Of a DNA stretch of 32,067 bases, positions 1 through 10,247 are shown piece after piece. The DNA is taken from assembly GCA_003427395.1 (NCBI GenBank), contig BFEA01000144.1, positions 1,984,587 through 2,016,653 of the forward strand, given 5' to 3'. The position numbers were made by a program, and so were the translations under genes. Below the pieces are notes generated by a model. That model was not told the origin of the DNA. It worked only from the letters and a program-made list of their open reading frames with translations, and did not search any database. Each line of letters starts with the position of its first letter. Within the stretch, counting starts at the first letter, position 1. This DNA is from Chara braunii. Taxonomy: Eukaryota; Streptophyta; Charophyceae; Charales; Characeae.

Positions 1-75
<75 letters not shown>
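1..75. repeat. (GA)n microsatellite
   Basis: Uninterrupted GA dinucleotides run from the window edge to base 75, so the true length is unknown. A pyrimidine-rich stretch follows (CTTCTTCCTCTTCC and similar). Confidence 0.98.
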
Positions 76-80
<5 letters not shown>

Positions 81-156
81 CTTCCTCTTCCTCTTCTAAG
101 TCCACCATCTCTTCCTCACCCTCTCGCTACCTGACTTCTCAGTATCTGCAGAATAC

Positions 157-216
157 GACGACAAGGTGGAGGCGCGCGGTGACAGCGACGACAAGGTGGA
201 GGCGCGCGGTGACAGC
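157..216. repeat. 30-bp direct repeat, two copies
   Basis: Two identical 30-bp units (157-186 and 187-216) start GACGACAAGGTGG and end GTGACAGC. A third copy begins and diverges after GACG. The open frames across it are compositional. Confidence 0.9.
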
Positions 217-300
217 GACGGTGCAGCGCGGCAGCGGACGGCGGCCCCAACGACGGAGTTCGGCGACGAAGACAACGACGGCGCACAGCGGCACTAAAAA

Positions 301-360
301 TTGAACGCGCGTTCAATTCTTTGAACGCGCGTTGAATTCTTTGAACGCGCGTTCAATTTT
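301..360. repeat. 20-bp tandem repeat with palindromic core, three copies
   Basis: Three 20-bp units start at 301, 321 and 341. The first and third contain the perfect 16-base palindrome TTGAACGCGCGTTCAA; the second has one mismatch. A partial fourth unit begins at 361 and diverges after TTGAACG. Confidence 0.93.
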
Positions 361-587
361 TTGAACGACGACTGGGGGGGGAGTGTTCTGTGCGGGGCCC
401 GCGTCGCGTTGTCGGCGCAGTGGGGTTTCCGAGGCCGTGGGGGGTGCGTGGCCGACACAACAGAGGGATCTAGGGGTTGGCCCGACGAGGCGTGGTGCGG
501 GGAGGGACGCCGGCGGGAGTTGGAGCTTCGTGGAACAGGCTGAGGGCGGACCGCTTCGGTGAACCCATCGGCGAGCGGGCGCTTCGG

Positions 588-2152
588 TATCATGCAGATC
601 TTTCCAATAGTGGCAGTAGTTAGCCTCAGTCAAGAAGCCAACATGATCCAATGCGATCTTACTGAACTTCTCGTAGGTCGTTCCCTCCTCCTTTGTTCGG
701 GGATACAATTGAGAATGAAGAGGATCAGGGAGTGCACGTGCAAAGCTATTTAAAATTTGTATGGGGGTTAAGCCATGTTCAGTGCTTTGCTGCAGCAGTT
801 CATCCATAGTAGACTTGAGTGCTGAAGTGCTTTTCCACGTTCTTTCAGACAAATTTAATATTAATATTTCGGTCCGACGGACCAAGTTCTTGTCCTCAAA
901 CCGTCATCTGACGACTTTGAGGAAATCCTCCTGACAAGTTTTCTTAGAATATTCTACTAATGGCTCACACCCCACTTCTTTCTACAAAGAGATCGCGAAG
1001 CTCATTGCGTCTCCTGCCATGCATGAACTGGCTGTCCCAAAATGGAACTCGTTGTCCATAACAATAGGATTTAATTGCCGCTATCCAGTGCAAAACACTT
1101 TCTTCCTTTTTACCATTATAGGTTCACGGCAATTTCCGCTTAATCTTGTTTGCTTTCCCCACATCTCCTTCTTCACGCTGCATCCCTTTCTTCTTTTCAT
1201 CTCCATCGTCTCCATCATCGCCGCCGTCCCCTCCTTCACCTCCGGCTCCTTTCATTATTTTCTCAATTACTTTTGGTGTGATTGTGTCAGTGATGTGCTC
1301 ATCTAACTTTACAATATAGGAATGGATATGCTTGTCCACATCTTGCGCTGACTTGTGCAGAAAGGTATTCCAGACGCTTTCAAACTCTACTCGGTGAGTC
1401 TCCACCTTCTGCAGCGCCCGATTCATTGCTGCTATCTCCTTTCTTGTCTGGAGGAGAGACTCTCTGAGAAGGGTGAGTTGCTCATCTGTCGCTGTTTATT
1501 TTTCTTTTTGCGCTTCTAACTCTTTTTGCAACTTTTCACCCTTTGCCTGCAACTTCGTTTTTTCTTCTAATTCTTGTCTCTTTGCTGCTAACATTTTGGC
1601 ATGCAATTCAGCTCTCTTTTCCTCCAGCATCAAATCTTTTTCTGCTTGGTCAGTAATGGTTGCTAACTTGACTATGAACACATCTCTTTCCTCTTCCCAT
1701 TCTTGGATCTGGTCGATGGAGTAGCCGTGCTGGCTGGCCCAGTCCAATGGTTGAACCAACAGCGAGCGTATCTCAGCGGCACGACTGCTCTCAGCCTGAC
1801 CAGTGGGTCGGCGTCGTTGCAATTTCTCCCCTTCGTCCTTTTCTTCTTCTTCTTCTTATTCCTGTATACTTTTCATTTCTTTTTCTAATTCCTCTTCCAT
1901 CTTTTCTTTCAACTTCTTCTTCAATTCTTCTTTTTTCTGTCTTTTCTTGTCTTCCCTTTCTTTCTTTTTCTCTGCCTGCCGACGATCAATCTCCGCTTGT
2001 TCTTCAGGCGTGGGGCCCGGCTTGATGTTCCCTGACCTCATTATCATTTGGTAGGTGCAAACTCTACCAAACCTCAGTGGAAAGAAGAACCGAATCAGGG
2101 GCCCCATGAAAACAGAGAGGGCCATCAGGCCCTGCATGGGATAATCATCCAT
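588..2152 (-). pseudogene. Decayed gag gene of a Ty3/gypsy-type retrotransposon (left copy)
   Basis: This is the same gag family as the plus-strand copy at 16338-18487, judged by colinear protein similarity. It starts at 2152 with MDDYPM, followed by a hydrophobic segment (about residues 7-27) and a Lys/Glu-rich coiled coil. A second helical part (1822-1499) and a Gly/Asp-rich linker come next, then capsid-like sequence containing ALPDPLHSQLYPRTKEEG and NYCHYWKDL. Lesions seen: TAA at 1856-1858, TAA at 1496-1498, a stop at 1124-1126, and a frame change before 885. Similarity stops near 588, so the RGG/zinc-knuckle end and all of pol are missing and replaced by GC-rich DNA. It is probably the 5' part of an element whose primer-binding site is at 3048-3059. 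The family is clear; whether this is truncation or a later rearrangement is not. Confidence 0.85.
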
Positions 2153-3047
2153 GGTGGTGATCGGCACAGGAATAGCCTCCTTCGGTCCACCAAGTGACTA
2201 TCCCAGTCAGAACGTCACTAGACTTCGCCTGGCGATGGAGGCTTGTACACTTTTTTTTTTTTTTTAACTTGTTGTTCTGACTTTCCTCAGTTCAGCCTCT
2301 TGCTGCTTGCCTGGTTACTGAATTAAAATTTTGTTGCCTCCCTCTTGCATATGGTTACTTTCTTTCCCCCTCTACACCTTGTACAATCTTTCTAACATTT
2401 AGTGTTGTCTTCATGCAGGTTGGAGTTGGAGTGCGTAAGTGTCAGATGCATATGTCGAGCATAGTCGGTTGGATAATATAACTTCAATCAATATTTTTTT
2501 TCTTTTTAATTAGTCATATCGCAGCTCAACAACATACTTGCATTCTCCTTTACTTTGCAATCTGACGTGGCACTCAGCCACTATACACATCGGTTCCTAG
2601 TGTCCTTGCCCCACCTGCCTAGCAAGAGGGGTAGAAGAGAGACAACTCAGACTCTACTGCGCAGAACTCTGACCACCCAATCTAACTCGACCAGACTCTG
2701 ACATCACTTGGACCCTGACACTTCGTGACGATCCAGATCCAGATCCGATTTTAGACCAGCAGCAGCAGTTACCTCCAGAGGGAGAGAGAGAGAGAGAGAC
2801 AGGGGACACAAGCATGCATGCAGGTGAGGGACAAGAGGTTCGTCTCTCTTATTGAAGATACTGCCGATGTCGCTCCTCGTCGCTCTGCACGCTCCAGGTA
2901 AGTAACACATGCCCCTTCTTCTTCAGCCTACTAACCATTCACTCTTGTCCCCCTCCCCTCCTCTTACTAATCCTCCATCGCCAACCACTCAATACTTCTC
3001 CTCGCCGGCCTTGATCATGCCAACGCTATGAGTGCAACGAACATTGA
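2153..3047 (-). other. Leader between primer-binding site and gag of the left element
   Basis: About 895 bases without a convincing ORF lie between the primer-binding site and the gag start. They include a T-rich run near 2251-2265, a short GA run at 2780-2799 and a CAG/GTAAGT-like string near 2895. The plus-strand element has a shorter leader of about 510 bases, so part of this may be unrelated inserted DNA. Confidence 0.5.
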
Positions 3048-3059
3048 GCTCTGATACCA
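3048..3059 (-). promoter_or_regulatory. Primer-binding site, initiator tRNA-Met type
   Basis: On the minus strand this reads TGGTATCAGAGC. It matches the complement of the 3' end of plant initiator tRNA-Met over 12 bases, the usual primer of plant LTR retrotransposons. It lies four bases inside a TG/CA-type LTR end at 3064 and points toward the left gag. Confidence 0.85.
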
Positions 3060-3063
3060 AATT

Positions 3064-3680
3064 TGCATGGGTCTTGGGGACCAGATCACGCAAGAGTGTT
3101 CACACAGCATGCATTGTCACCAACCACATTGAGCAGAAGTTTCCATACACTTGACAAGGGAAAGATAAAAAGAGAACCGAGTTGCGCAGCTTATATTATC
3201 AATATCATGATTACAAAGAGTGTCACAAGTCCCTTAGTTCAAACGCAAACCAGCGCAGTACAAATCTCACGTCCAACTTAAAAATGTGGCCATCACATAA
3301 CAGCGCCACCTCAGCAGATTACACACAACTCAGGTAAGTATCCACCATAGCCAAATCCCTCGTGCACACTCTGGTCTCAGTCCCTTCTTCCTACTACACA
3401 TGCTCACTCTTCTACCTCCTGCGAGGATCTACTCTGAATGCAACTCATAGAAGACTACCTACTAACTCTCTATCCTAGTACTAACTCGCTGGGCAGCTAT
3501 GTCTGCTTCTCCTTCCCAGCGCTCAGCTTCTCTTCCCCTCAGCGCATCGGCATTCCTCCAGCGCTACTGCCTGCTGACTAGCACACAAGCACAACAACAG
3601 TTCCACGCGTTGAAGCCAGTGGGGATCTGCCTGCAAGTGAGGCTGGCCTACTCCTTATAGTGCTGGCCTCCGTGTGTTGG
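3064..3680 (-). mobile_element. Probable 5' LTR of the left element (outer boundary uncertain)
   Basis: On the minus strand the sequence next to the primer-binding site ends ...CCATGCA, a typical LTR 3' end. An AT-rich string with AATATAAG (about 3190-3200) could be the TATA region. No second LTR copy exists in the window, so the outer boundary is a guess. A CAG/GTAAGT-like string lies at about 3331-3340. No coding sequence was seen. Confidence 0.5.
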
Positions 3681-3868
3681 GTCTGCATTGGCACGTTCAG
3701 GCCTTCCTTTGTCTCAGACCCTGCACTGCATATGTCCCAGTACTGTCCCAATGAGGTCTGCTGCTGCTGAGGCCATTCGGCCTGAATTTTGAACGTGAAT
3801 GTGTGGATCTGGACTGCCTACCAGACTAAGACCAGAATTGGGACTTTGTTTGTTGACTTTATCTCTGA

Positions 3869-3994
3869 ACAGACACAACTTCAGGAAGAGCAGACACACC
3901 TACTGCCTGAACAGACATCTGTATTGCACGAACAGACACACTGACTGCACGTACAGACACACTGACTGCACGTACAAACACATCCCCACATGAA
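3869..3994. repeat. 21-bp minisatellite, about six units
   Basis: Units start at 3869, 3890, 3911, 3932, 3953 and 3974. The two most similar are ACAGACACACTGACTGCACG plus T. The period is a multiple of three, so every frame repeats a seven-residue unit; this is no proof of coding. The array ends where the next inverted-repeat element begins. Confidence 0.88.
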
Positions 3995-4000
3995 CAGACA

Positions 4001-4094
4001 TGACTTTGTTTGTTTTTTTTGTTTTTTTTTTTGGGTCCACGTTCGGCCCGTCCCAAACGCCAGTTACCCTGTATATATATATATATATATATAA

Positions 4095-4163
<69 letters not shown>

Positions 4164-4286
4164 CATGGTAACCAGCGTTCGGGACGGGCCGAACGCCCGA
4201 ACCCGAATGCCTGAACGTATGGGACCCCTTGGGGATGCGTTCGGCCGTTCGGGCCGAACGCGGACCCAAAAAAACAAAAAAAGTCA
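4001..4286. mobile_element. MITE-like inverted-repeat element with (TA)n core
   Basis: The two ends are inverted copies. The left reads TGACTTTG, a T-rich run, then GGGTCCACGTTCGGCCCG. The right reads GAACGCGGACCC, an A-rich run, then AAGTCA. A second inner pair (4048-4076 and 4158-4186) contains CGTCCCAAACGCCAGTTACC and its complement-like GGTAACCAGCGTTCGGGACG. The centre is imperfect TA repeat with scattered TAC. No transposase ORF is present, so it would be nonautonomous. No clear target duplication was seen. Confidence 0.7.
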
Positions 4287-4457
4287 TCAAAAAAATCTGA
4301 AAAACAAATATATTATGGAGAAAAATAAATTAAACAAGATTTGGCTGTGCATTACATCCTAATTCCTTACCAAATTTCAAATAAAAATAAAATATGGAAA
4401 ACAAAGACTAATAATAAAAATAAATAAAAATAAAAAGAGAAGTAAATTTAGTGAATG

Positions 4458-4803
4458 CGCTAGCATGTTTTCGACACCGCCATCTTTGGTGATTTTTTAT
4501 TTTTTTTTGGCATAGCTAAATGCCCTGAAAATGTACAGATGTGTACTTCACATAATACAAAACCGACTAAAGGAGTTTCAAAAAAACAATAAAATTGTTT
4601 AGACCCCGAACTAAAGTGAAAACAAAAAGTAAAAAGTGAAAAAATACGTGGGCGAGCACGTTTTGACACCGCCATCTTTGGCGATTTTTATTTCTTATTT
4701 GGCTTTGCCACATGACTTGAAAATTTACAGGCATGTACCTCACGTCATAGAGAACTCACAAAAAACAATTCAGGAAACAATAATTATTGTTAGGCCCCGA
4801 AAT
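4458..4803. repeat. Diverged direct duplication, 192-bp period
   Basis: GACACCGCCATCTTTGG occurs at 4473 and again at 4665. Each copy continues with a T-rich tract, GGC..T.GC.A.ATG, GAAAAT.TACAG..ATGTAC and a final TAGRCCCCGAA. AT-rich sequence surrounds both copies. No gene was recognised. Confidence 0.75.
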
Positions 4804-4910
4804 AATTTTTGGTGGGGGCCGAATGCCGTCGGGTTCGGACCCCGTACGGGACCCCGAACGCCCGTACGTACGGAGGTCTGCCCGGGGACCTCGGTACGTA
4901 CGGGCTGGTG

Positions 4911-4945
<35 letters not shown>
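4790..4945. mobile_element. Relative of the TA-core inverted-repeat element, half copy
   Basis: GC-rich arms with GGACCCCGTACGGGACCCC and several CGTACG palindromes run into CTGGTGACCC and a (TA)n tract at 4914-4945. This resembles the CAGTTACCCTGTATATA junction of the element at 4001-4286. The half expected beyond the TA tract is not recognisable. Confidence 0.45.
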
Positions 4946-4947
<2 letters not shown>

Positions 4948-5049
4948 TCACAAACAGATATATGGGTAGCAGATGCAAGTGTTCCCTGTATATACACATG
5001 TGCGGTACAAGGGGCGGGGAAGAAGATATGTTGAAACCATTAGTTCCCT

Positions 5050-5875
5050 AAATTGCAGCGGTCACAGGCGCAGTTGTCTCTTTTTTTCTTTTTGGCACGC
5101 ACGGGTTTATTAATCCCAGAGAAAAGTGCCCCGGAAGTACTGGTGGTTTAAGGACAGTCAATCATCCCTTCCCGGCCCTCCTCCACCTAGAGCTGTGTAT
5201 AGATCTAGATCGGACCTTGATAGGAGGTGATAGAAAAGAAAAAAGAACGACCTTATTATGTGGGGGTGGGGGTCTATTTGGTACCCGGCGGTTCCTTATC
5301 AGGAAACCAGAGTCCCAGAAAAGCCAAATTAATTGTGAATCGCAGAACGCATGCAAGAACGGACAGTGGACAAATGCAACTTCAAGGCAGGCTGTGTCCT
5401 ACCAGCTACGACCGCCTGTGGAACGGGTAGAAACCGGTAGAATGTCCCATTCTATTCCTGTTCTAACCCTCTTTAACTCAGTTCTACTGTGGAATCATGT
5501 TCCCTTTGGTAAAACTCCCCGGCAAGCAGACACACAACAACGGGAAATATAAAAGGTGCACCCCCTACCCAGCCCTGTCAACCACCCAGGGTCCCCTCAC
5601 CCCCCCGCCACCCCTCATGATTGACCTGCTCCCCTCCGACACACCGTCCCCCTTTTTTTATTGGGTCTCCCCTTAGCTCCTCTTTCTCCCTCCCGAAACT
5701 TGTGCTGCTGTGCACATTTTGAAACTGGCACGATGACACCAGAGCCACAGTTCCCCCCCACCTTTTATTTTTTTAAAACGAGAAGGGGCCCTTACTCCTG
5801 AGGGCTTCATCACTGTGCAAGGTTCAAACACAAATTGAAGCAAACAAAACAGGGGCCCACGTGCCTGACTGAACT
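5050..5875. other. Stretch without recognisable features
   Basis: Short open frames are present but none resembles a known protein. A T-rich run near 5083-5094 and a TATAAAAG string near 5551 were seen; neither is linked to a gene. C-rich tracts occupy 5590-5650. Confidence 0.5.
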
Positions 5876-6623
5876 GCTAAAAAGGCCAGCCTGAGTTTCA
5901 ACTGCATTTGAAACTTGGGCCCTGACTAAACTGGTAAAACGCAGTTTGAAATGCAATTAAAAATTTCTTTTGTGATTGTGCCGTAGTTACCTCAAAAATA
6001 AATTATTTGTGGGGTGGCGGTGGGGGGGGGTGNTGTCACAGGACCCTGGCACGGAAGGGCCACGTAGCAGGAAAAAACAAAGAACATTGTGGGGTGTCTG
6101 TTCGGTAACACGCCACGTAGCAGCTACCCCAACCCGAGACATATCCCCCCCCCCCCCCCCAAAACAAAACCCCAAAACCTCACCTCCCTTGCAACACCCC
6201 CTCCCCCAAAACCCAACCCTGCCGCTTACCCCGCACCGGCCCCAAATCCCCCAGCACCCAGACCCTTCAGGGTATGGCGCGGTCCCTGCGCTGTCTTATT
6301 ATTGTTATTTTTTTGTTAAGGCCAAAAAAACACCCTCAACATGGCCCACAGCCAAGGAATGGTACGCCTAACACAGAAATCGAATTTTGTTTTTCTTTTT
6401 TCTCGTAAATTAGAAAACAACTAGGCTACCAGAGTGGCCCGCTCACTTGCCCGGACGGGCGAAAAAAAGTATAAAAAAATAAAGAGAAAACTACGGCGCA
6501 GTCAGGGTTACAGTTTGTAATTGCATTTGAAACTGCGTTTTAGCAGTTTAGTCAGGGCCCGAGTTTCAATTGCATTTGAAACTGCGTTTTAGCAGTTTGA
6601 AACTGGGGCTGGCTTTTTCTAGC
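5876..6623. mobile_element. Foldback element with about 110-130-bp inverted arms
   Basis: The left arm (5876-5986) and the reverse complement of the right arm (6493-6623) share GCTARAAARGCCAGCC, GGGCCCTGACTAAACTG, TAAAACGCAGTTTSAAATGC and, at the inner end, GCCGTAG. The right arm carries an extra internal copy of GAAACTGCGTTTTAGCAGTT. The spacer holds a G run (6021-6030), a C run (6145-6160) and no convincing ORF. It resembles a nonautonomous foldback transposon or a collapsed pair of inverted repeats. Unresolved bases sit at 6033 and 6625. Confidence 0.72.
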
Positions 6624-6633
6624 ANCTGCAGAC

Positions 6634-6636
<3 letters not shown>

Positions 6637-6718
<82 letters not shown>
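6637..6718. repeat. (GA)41 microsatellite
   Basis: A pure GA run begins within 15 bases of the right end of the foldback element. Open frames across it are artefacts of the dinucleotide. Confidence 0.97.
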
Positions 6719-6722
<4 letters not shown>

Positions 6723-7061
6723 ACGACATTTGGATCCAGACTCGACATTGGGATTCAGACATTTGACGAGGGATTATTTGGGACTGTACCGAAGACTTGG
6801 TGTTGACGACATTCCCATCTTCCCCTCTTCTTCGTCTAACCCCCCTCTTCTTCATCTGTGTATAGCTGGGGACTGGTGCATTCTTCCTGTGTGAGCTCCA
6901 GGCCCCTTCACACCATGGAATGATGATGATGTATGTTTGGTCTGCATGACAACATTGATTGTTCGGATCATTGGTATTTAAGCCTTCCGCTGTGTTATCT
7001 TGTACTTTGTGAGAGAGGTCGGTTCTTGTTCTGGTCTGTACCGTTACAGTATGCGACAGTA
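6719..7061. other. No recognisable feature
   Basis: This is unique-looking sequence between the GA tract and the first LINE similarity. It has CTTCTTC-rich patches and no recognisable coding frame. Confidence 0.5.
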
Positions 7062-8400
7062 GCCGACCCCAGAAGTGGGAGGCGTACTGGCACCGCCTCC
7101 TCAAGATGTGGCAGGAAGTCAAACCGGCGAAGATACGTGGCCCCAGCAACAGAGAGGAAGTGCTCAGACAGCCGCTGTTCTGCAACCAGGACCTTACTGA
7201 TCCCTGGTCGCTCACAGCGAGTGACACCAGATGGGGGCCATGGTTGGAAAAGGGGGTTGGCAAGTCAAGCTCCTTCGGAACCACGAGCGAGCCAGATGGA
7301 GGACGTACCCGGAGCTGCGGGAGATGCTGAGAGGTTGTCACAACCTGCAAGAGAATTATAACAGCATCCTTCTCTCAATCCCAGAAGGCTGACATGAGCT
7401 GCTGCTCGCTCCGCCTATATGGCGCCCGGGGGACTGAGCCACGCTGAGCAGCGAGGAGTGCTTAACAATGGCCCTCCCCTACGTAACATACGCGCGCCCG
7501 CAGGGGGACTAGCTCCTCTTCGACATGTATGAGATAGCTGCGCCAGGATGCACGGCCAGCAGGCTCGTGCAGCCTGCATCAGGGCGCATTGCAGTTCAGC
7601 AGGGCGCCCTGCACAAAGTTCAGGTGATACAAACTGGCGATCTGACTGCCTTCGCCCTGGCAACGACGATGCAAGACCTTGAAATAGACCCAGTGGAATG
7701 AGCGTGGATGCTCCCAGTCGCAGGTACTGCCATGGCCTCTCGCCGCTTCAGGCTTCTCCAGTATACCACACATTGTGGCTATTGTCTCCGCCGTCAACCC
7801 GTCGACATCCCTAACCGGGTAAGGCAGAGGTGGACCAGGCACTCGTAGTTGGAGCTGCCATCCAAGATTCGTTGGGACACAGTGCTGGCCATACGGAATA
7901 TCAAAGTACGCAGCATGCAATGGCTGCCGCTTCATTGTTCCGGGTTAACCAGTCGCTCGCACAAAATAGGGACCTGAGCGTGGGACCCCTGGACGACCGC
8001 TGCTCCAGATGCTCAGACGCCCCACTGGAAGATATGCTGCACTGCTTCCTGCACTGCTAATCAGAAGCCCTGGTTTGGAGCAGATTTTGAGGCCTTTGGT
8101 CCAGACGCTCCAGATGCTCCGCTGCTCCAGAAGCAGCCCTGGTCTGGAGCAGATTTTGAGGCCTTTGGTCCTGGTTAACGGGATGACCCTTTCTGGACCA
8201 GCCACAGCATCTGCTGACGGGTCTGCTGTCCCCGCCGGGTCTTGCACCTTACCAGAGGTTACCGTTCTCCAGACTGCGCCCGCTGGCACTACGATCTCGG
8301 AGACCAGCAACAGCATCCACATCAATCATGGCAGGAGCTGCTCCAACTGCTGGAGGTTGAGTACAGCACGGACTGGAGGAGAACATGTCTTCAGATCAGG
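7062..8400 (+). pseudogene. LINE A: C-terminal part of a non-LTR retrotransposon ORF2
   Basis: The region downstream of the RT is recognisable in pieces: PLFCN and DTRWGPW near 7163-7245, then ELREMLRGCHNLQENYN near 7310-7360. A D-E-PVE-AW...YTTHCGYCLRR block lies at about 7680-7800. The C-terminal zinc knuckle C-x2-C-x9-H-x4-C (CSRC...H...C) is at 8001-8057. The same order is seen in LINE B (11530-13800), so both belong to related families. The frame is interrupted by several stops and shifts. No RT or endonuclease precedes it, so it is 5'-truncated. Base composition is clearly more GC-rich than LINE B. The 3' boundary with LINE B is uncertain, roughly 8400-8490. Confidence 0.72.
8066..8171. 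repeat. 37-bp direct repeat at 69-bp spacing
   Basis: AGCCCTGGTTTGGAGCAGAT and the following bases to GGTCC (8066-8102) recur at 8135-8171 with one substitution. It is a local duplication just after the LINE A zinc knuckle. Confidence 0.9.
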
Positions 8401-8484
8401 GCGGACCCACTAAAGGAGGGCGAGATCCTACAGAAATTCTACGAGTTGACTATCGGACAAGGAACAGTGGCCACCAATGTAGCG

Positions 8485-9132
8485 GGGGAACTGCACTTTC
8501 ATTGCCCACAGGCTTACCTATGGCACAGCAACTCAAAAGTTGCTAGTCTAATCAACATTACAGATATCAGAACCAATACAGACAGTGGTAGGTGGACAGA
8601 TGCACAGTTCACCTATAAGGAGGATCTATTCCAACTAATAAACATCTATGCACCACAATAATTCCCCCAGCATCCAGCCTTTTTACAAAATATCTCAGCC
8701 CTGCACGATAATCAGAAACACTTGATATTAGTAGGAGACTGGAACGATGTCTTAGATTCAATCAATGACCACTGCTCAAGGGCGCAAACAGATAGAGAAG
8801 ATGCCCTAACAGCAGAAGCCCAAGCAATAGATGCACTTATGCTGGAAAGGGACCTCATAGAACCACTCAGAACAACCCACCCAGAAACCAGCAGACACGC
8901 CTATAGGAAAAGGTACAGGAGACAACATGTCACTAGCCCAGCAATAGATTACTTCGTTGTTTCGGAATCACTAAGAGGCACTATACATGACGTAGGGATA
9001 GGCAAGCTACCATACTACAGCTTCGATCACTATCCAATCCACATGAGCCTCCTTTTCGACTCAGGACTGCAAAAAGGACCCGGCTTCTTCAAGACCAACA
9101 ACTCCTTGCTCAAAACGACTGAAATGAGGTAA
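8485..9132 (+). pseudogene. LINE B endonuclease domain, C-terminal half
   Basis: An endonuclease/exonuclease/phosphatase fold of the kind that nicks target DNA for target-primed reverse transcription. Visible landmarks are FQLINIYAP (ends near 8658), then a TAA stop, LVGDWNDVL (8728 onward), AIDYFVVSESL (8942 on) and a FDHYPIHMSL block (about 9024-9053). These match the conserved GDxN, D-Y and DH motifs. The N-terminal half with the WN and QETK motifs is absent. A TAA after TTEMR (9130-9132) breaks the frame toward the linker. Confidence 0.82.
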
Positions 9133-9384
9133 GCAATAGTACAAACCTGCATAGACAGTGAGAGCGAAGATTCGGAGTTCCCCAACCTCAATGCCAATCC
9201 GTCTAAACCAGCCTCCACAGTTTCTAGAAGATTAGCAGCGAGAAGGAATCAGAGAATAAAGGAGCTACAAACAGCAGTCAGCCTAGCAGAAAGTAACGGT
9301 TACCTCATAAATCATTCCGGAGAGTCCACACGCATGAAGACCTTCTGGTCAGAGCAAGAGGAGAGCTTGCTAAATGGCGCGCAC

Positions 9385-9612
9385 GGAAAGCCAATGGACT
9401 AAGGCTAAGGGTAAGGAATCTAAGGATCAAAGAATAGGAGGAAGGAGGAAAAATGACCAAGTTCATGGAAAGCCAATGGACTAAGGCTAAGCGCGAGGAT
9501 CAAAGAATAGGAGGAAGGAGAAAAAATGACCAAGTTCATGGAAAGCCAATGGAGTAAATCTAAGGGCGAGGATCAAAGAATAGGAGGAAGGAGATAAAAT
9601 ATCCAAGTTCTT
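9385..9612 (+). repeat. Triple 73-82-bp tandem duplication in the LINE B linker
   Basis: GGAAAGCCAATGGA starts at 9385, 9467 and 9540. Each unit continues through GATCAAAGAATAGGAGGAAG and an AAATGACCAAGTTC-like end. It expands the segment just before GDKISKFFFQK (9591 onward), which is conserved in LINE linkers as G-D-x-x-T/S-K-F-F. Confidence 0.88.
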
Positions 9613-10112
9613 CTTCCAAAAATAACGTTCAGGGGAATGAACTTGGTCGTGCATCAATTGAAGGGAGAGGTTGACCTCACATCAGATCCAAAACAAATGT
9701 TGTCGATAGCAGAATCCCTTTTCAAAAACTTGAACACCTCCAAAACCGAATACCCCACACCCAATTCAGTGTTACAGGAAAGGGAAACATTTGGCAAGTA
9801 CCTGGACAAAATTATCCCCACTACCATGGCAGGCAAGCTAGATGAACCAATCTCTGAGACTGAAATTCAGGATGCATTGGGCTCAGTGAAATCAGGAAAG
9901 ACCCCACGACAGGACGACTTTCAAAAGAATTCTGAGAAAAGTACTGGGAACTCCTAAGGGAGGACTACTGCAAGTTCATAAGATCAGCTTGTAATAAGGA
10001 AGGGATGGGAACCTACCTAAGCACAGGAATAGTCACACTGCTCTACATGATAGGAGACCCAACAGATATCAGGAATCGCAGACCTATCGCTCTCCTCATG
10101 GTAGCGTACAAA

Positions 10113-10126
10113 ATCCTAGCCAAATT
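10113..10126. repeat. Target-site duplication, left copy
   Basis: ATCCTAGCCAAATT, identical to 10248-10261, flanks the U6 retrocopy. Confidence 0.93.
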
Positions 10127-10130
10127 ACTC

Positions 10131-10197
10131 TTTTTTTTTTCCTTTTTTTTTTTAAGACCATTTCTCGATGTATGCATGTCATCCTTGCGCAGGGGCC

Positions 10198-10229
<32 letters not shown>

Positions 10230-10247
10230 ACAGATGTCCCGAAGGAC
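10131..10247 (-). ncRNA. U6: Retroposed U6 snRNA pseudogene with A tail
   Basis: On the minus strand, 10247 to 10154 reads as a near-complete U6 snRNA. It starts GTCCTTCGGGACATC and continues with AAAATTGGAACGATACAGAG, AAGATTAGCATGGCCCCTGC and GCAAGGATGACATGC, ending GAGAAATGGTCTT. Conserved ACAGAG and AGC are intact; a few substitutions from the plant consensus are seen (CATGCATACATCG for CACGCACAAATCG). An A-rich tail (T-rich on the plus strand, 10131-10153) follows directly. Identical 14-bp repeats flank it, the right one starting at the first U6 base. No U6 promoter (USE/TATA) is upstream because LINE sequence is there, so it should be silent. This is a processed retrocopy, not a U6 gene. 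Confidence 0.95.

Noticed and set aside
3859-4290. ORFs with YIYIYI runs
   Set aside because: Translation of the TA core of the inverted-repeat element.
6570-7350. Long ORFs on both strands across the GA tract
   Set aside because: They consist of Arg-Glu or Ser-Leu repeats dictated by the dinucleotide, with no conserved sequence around them.
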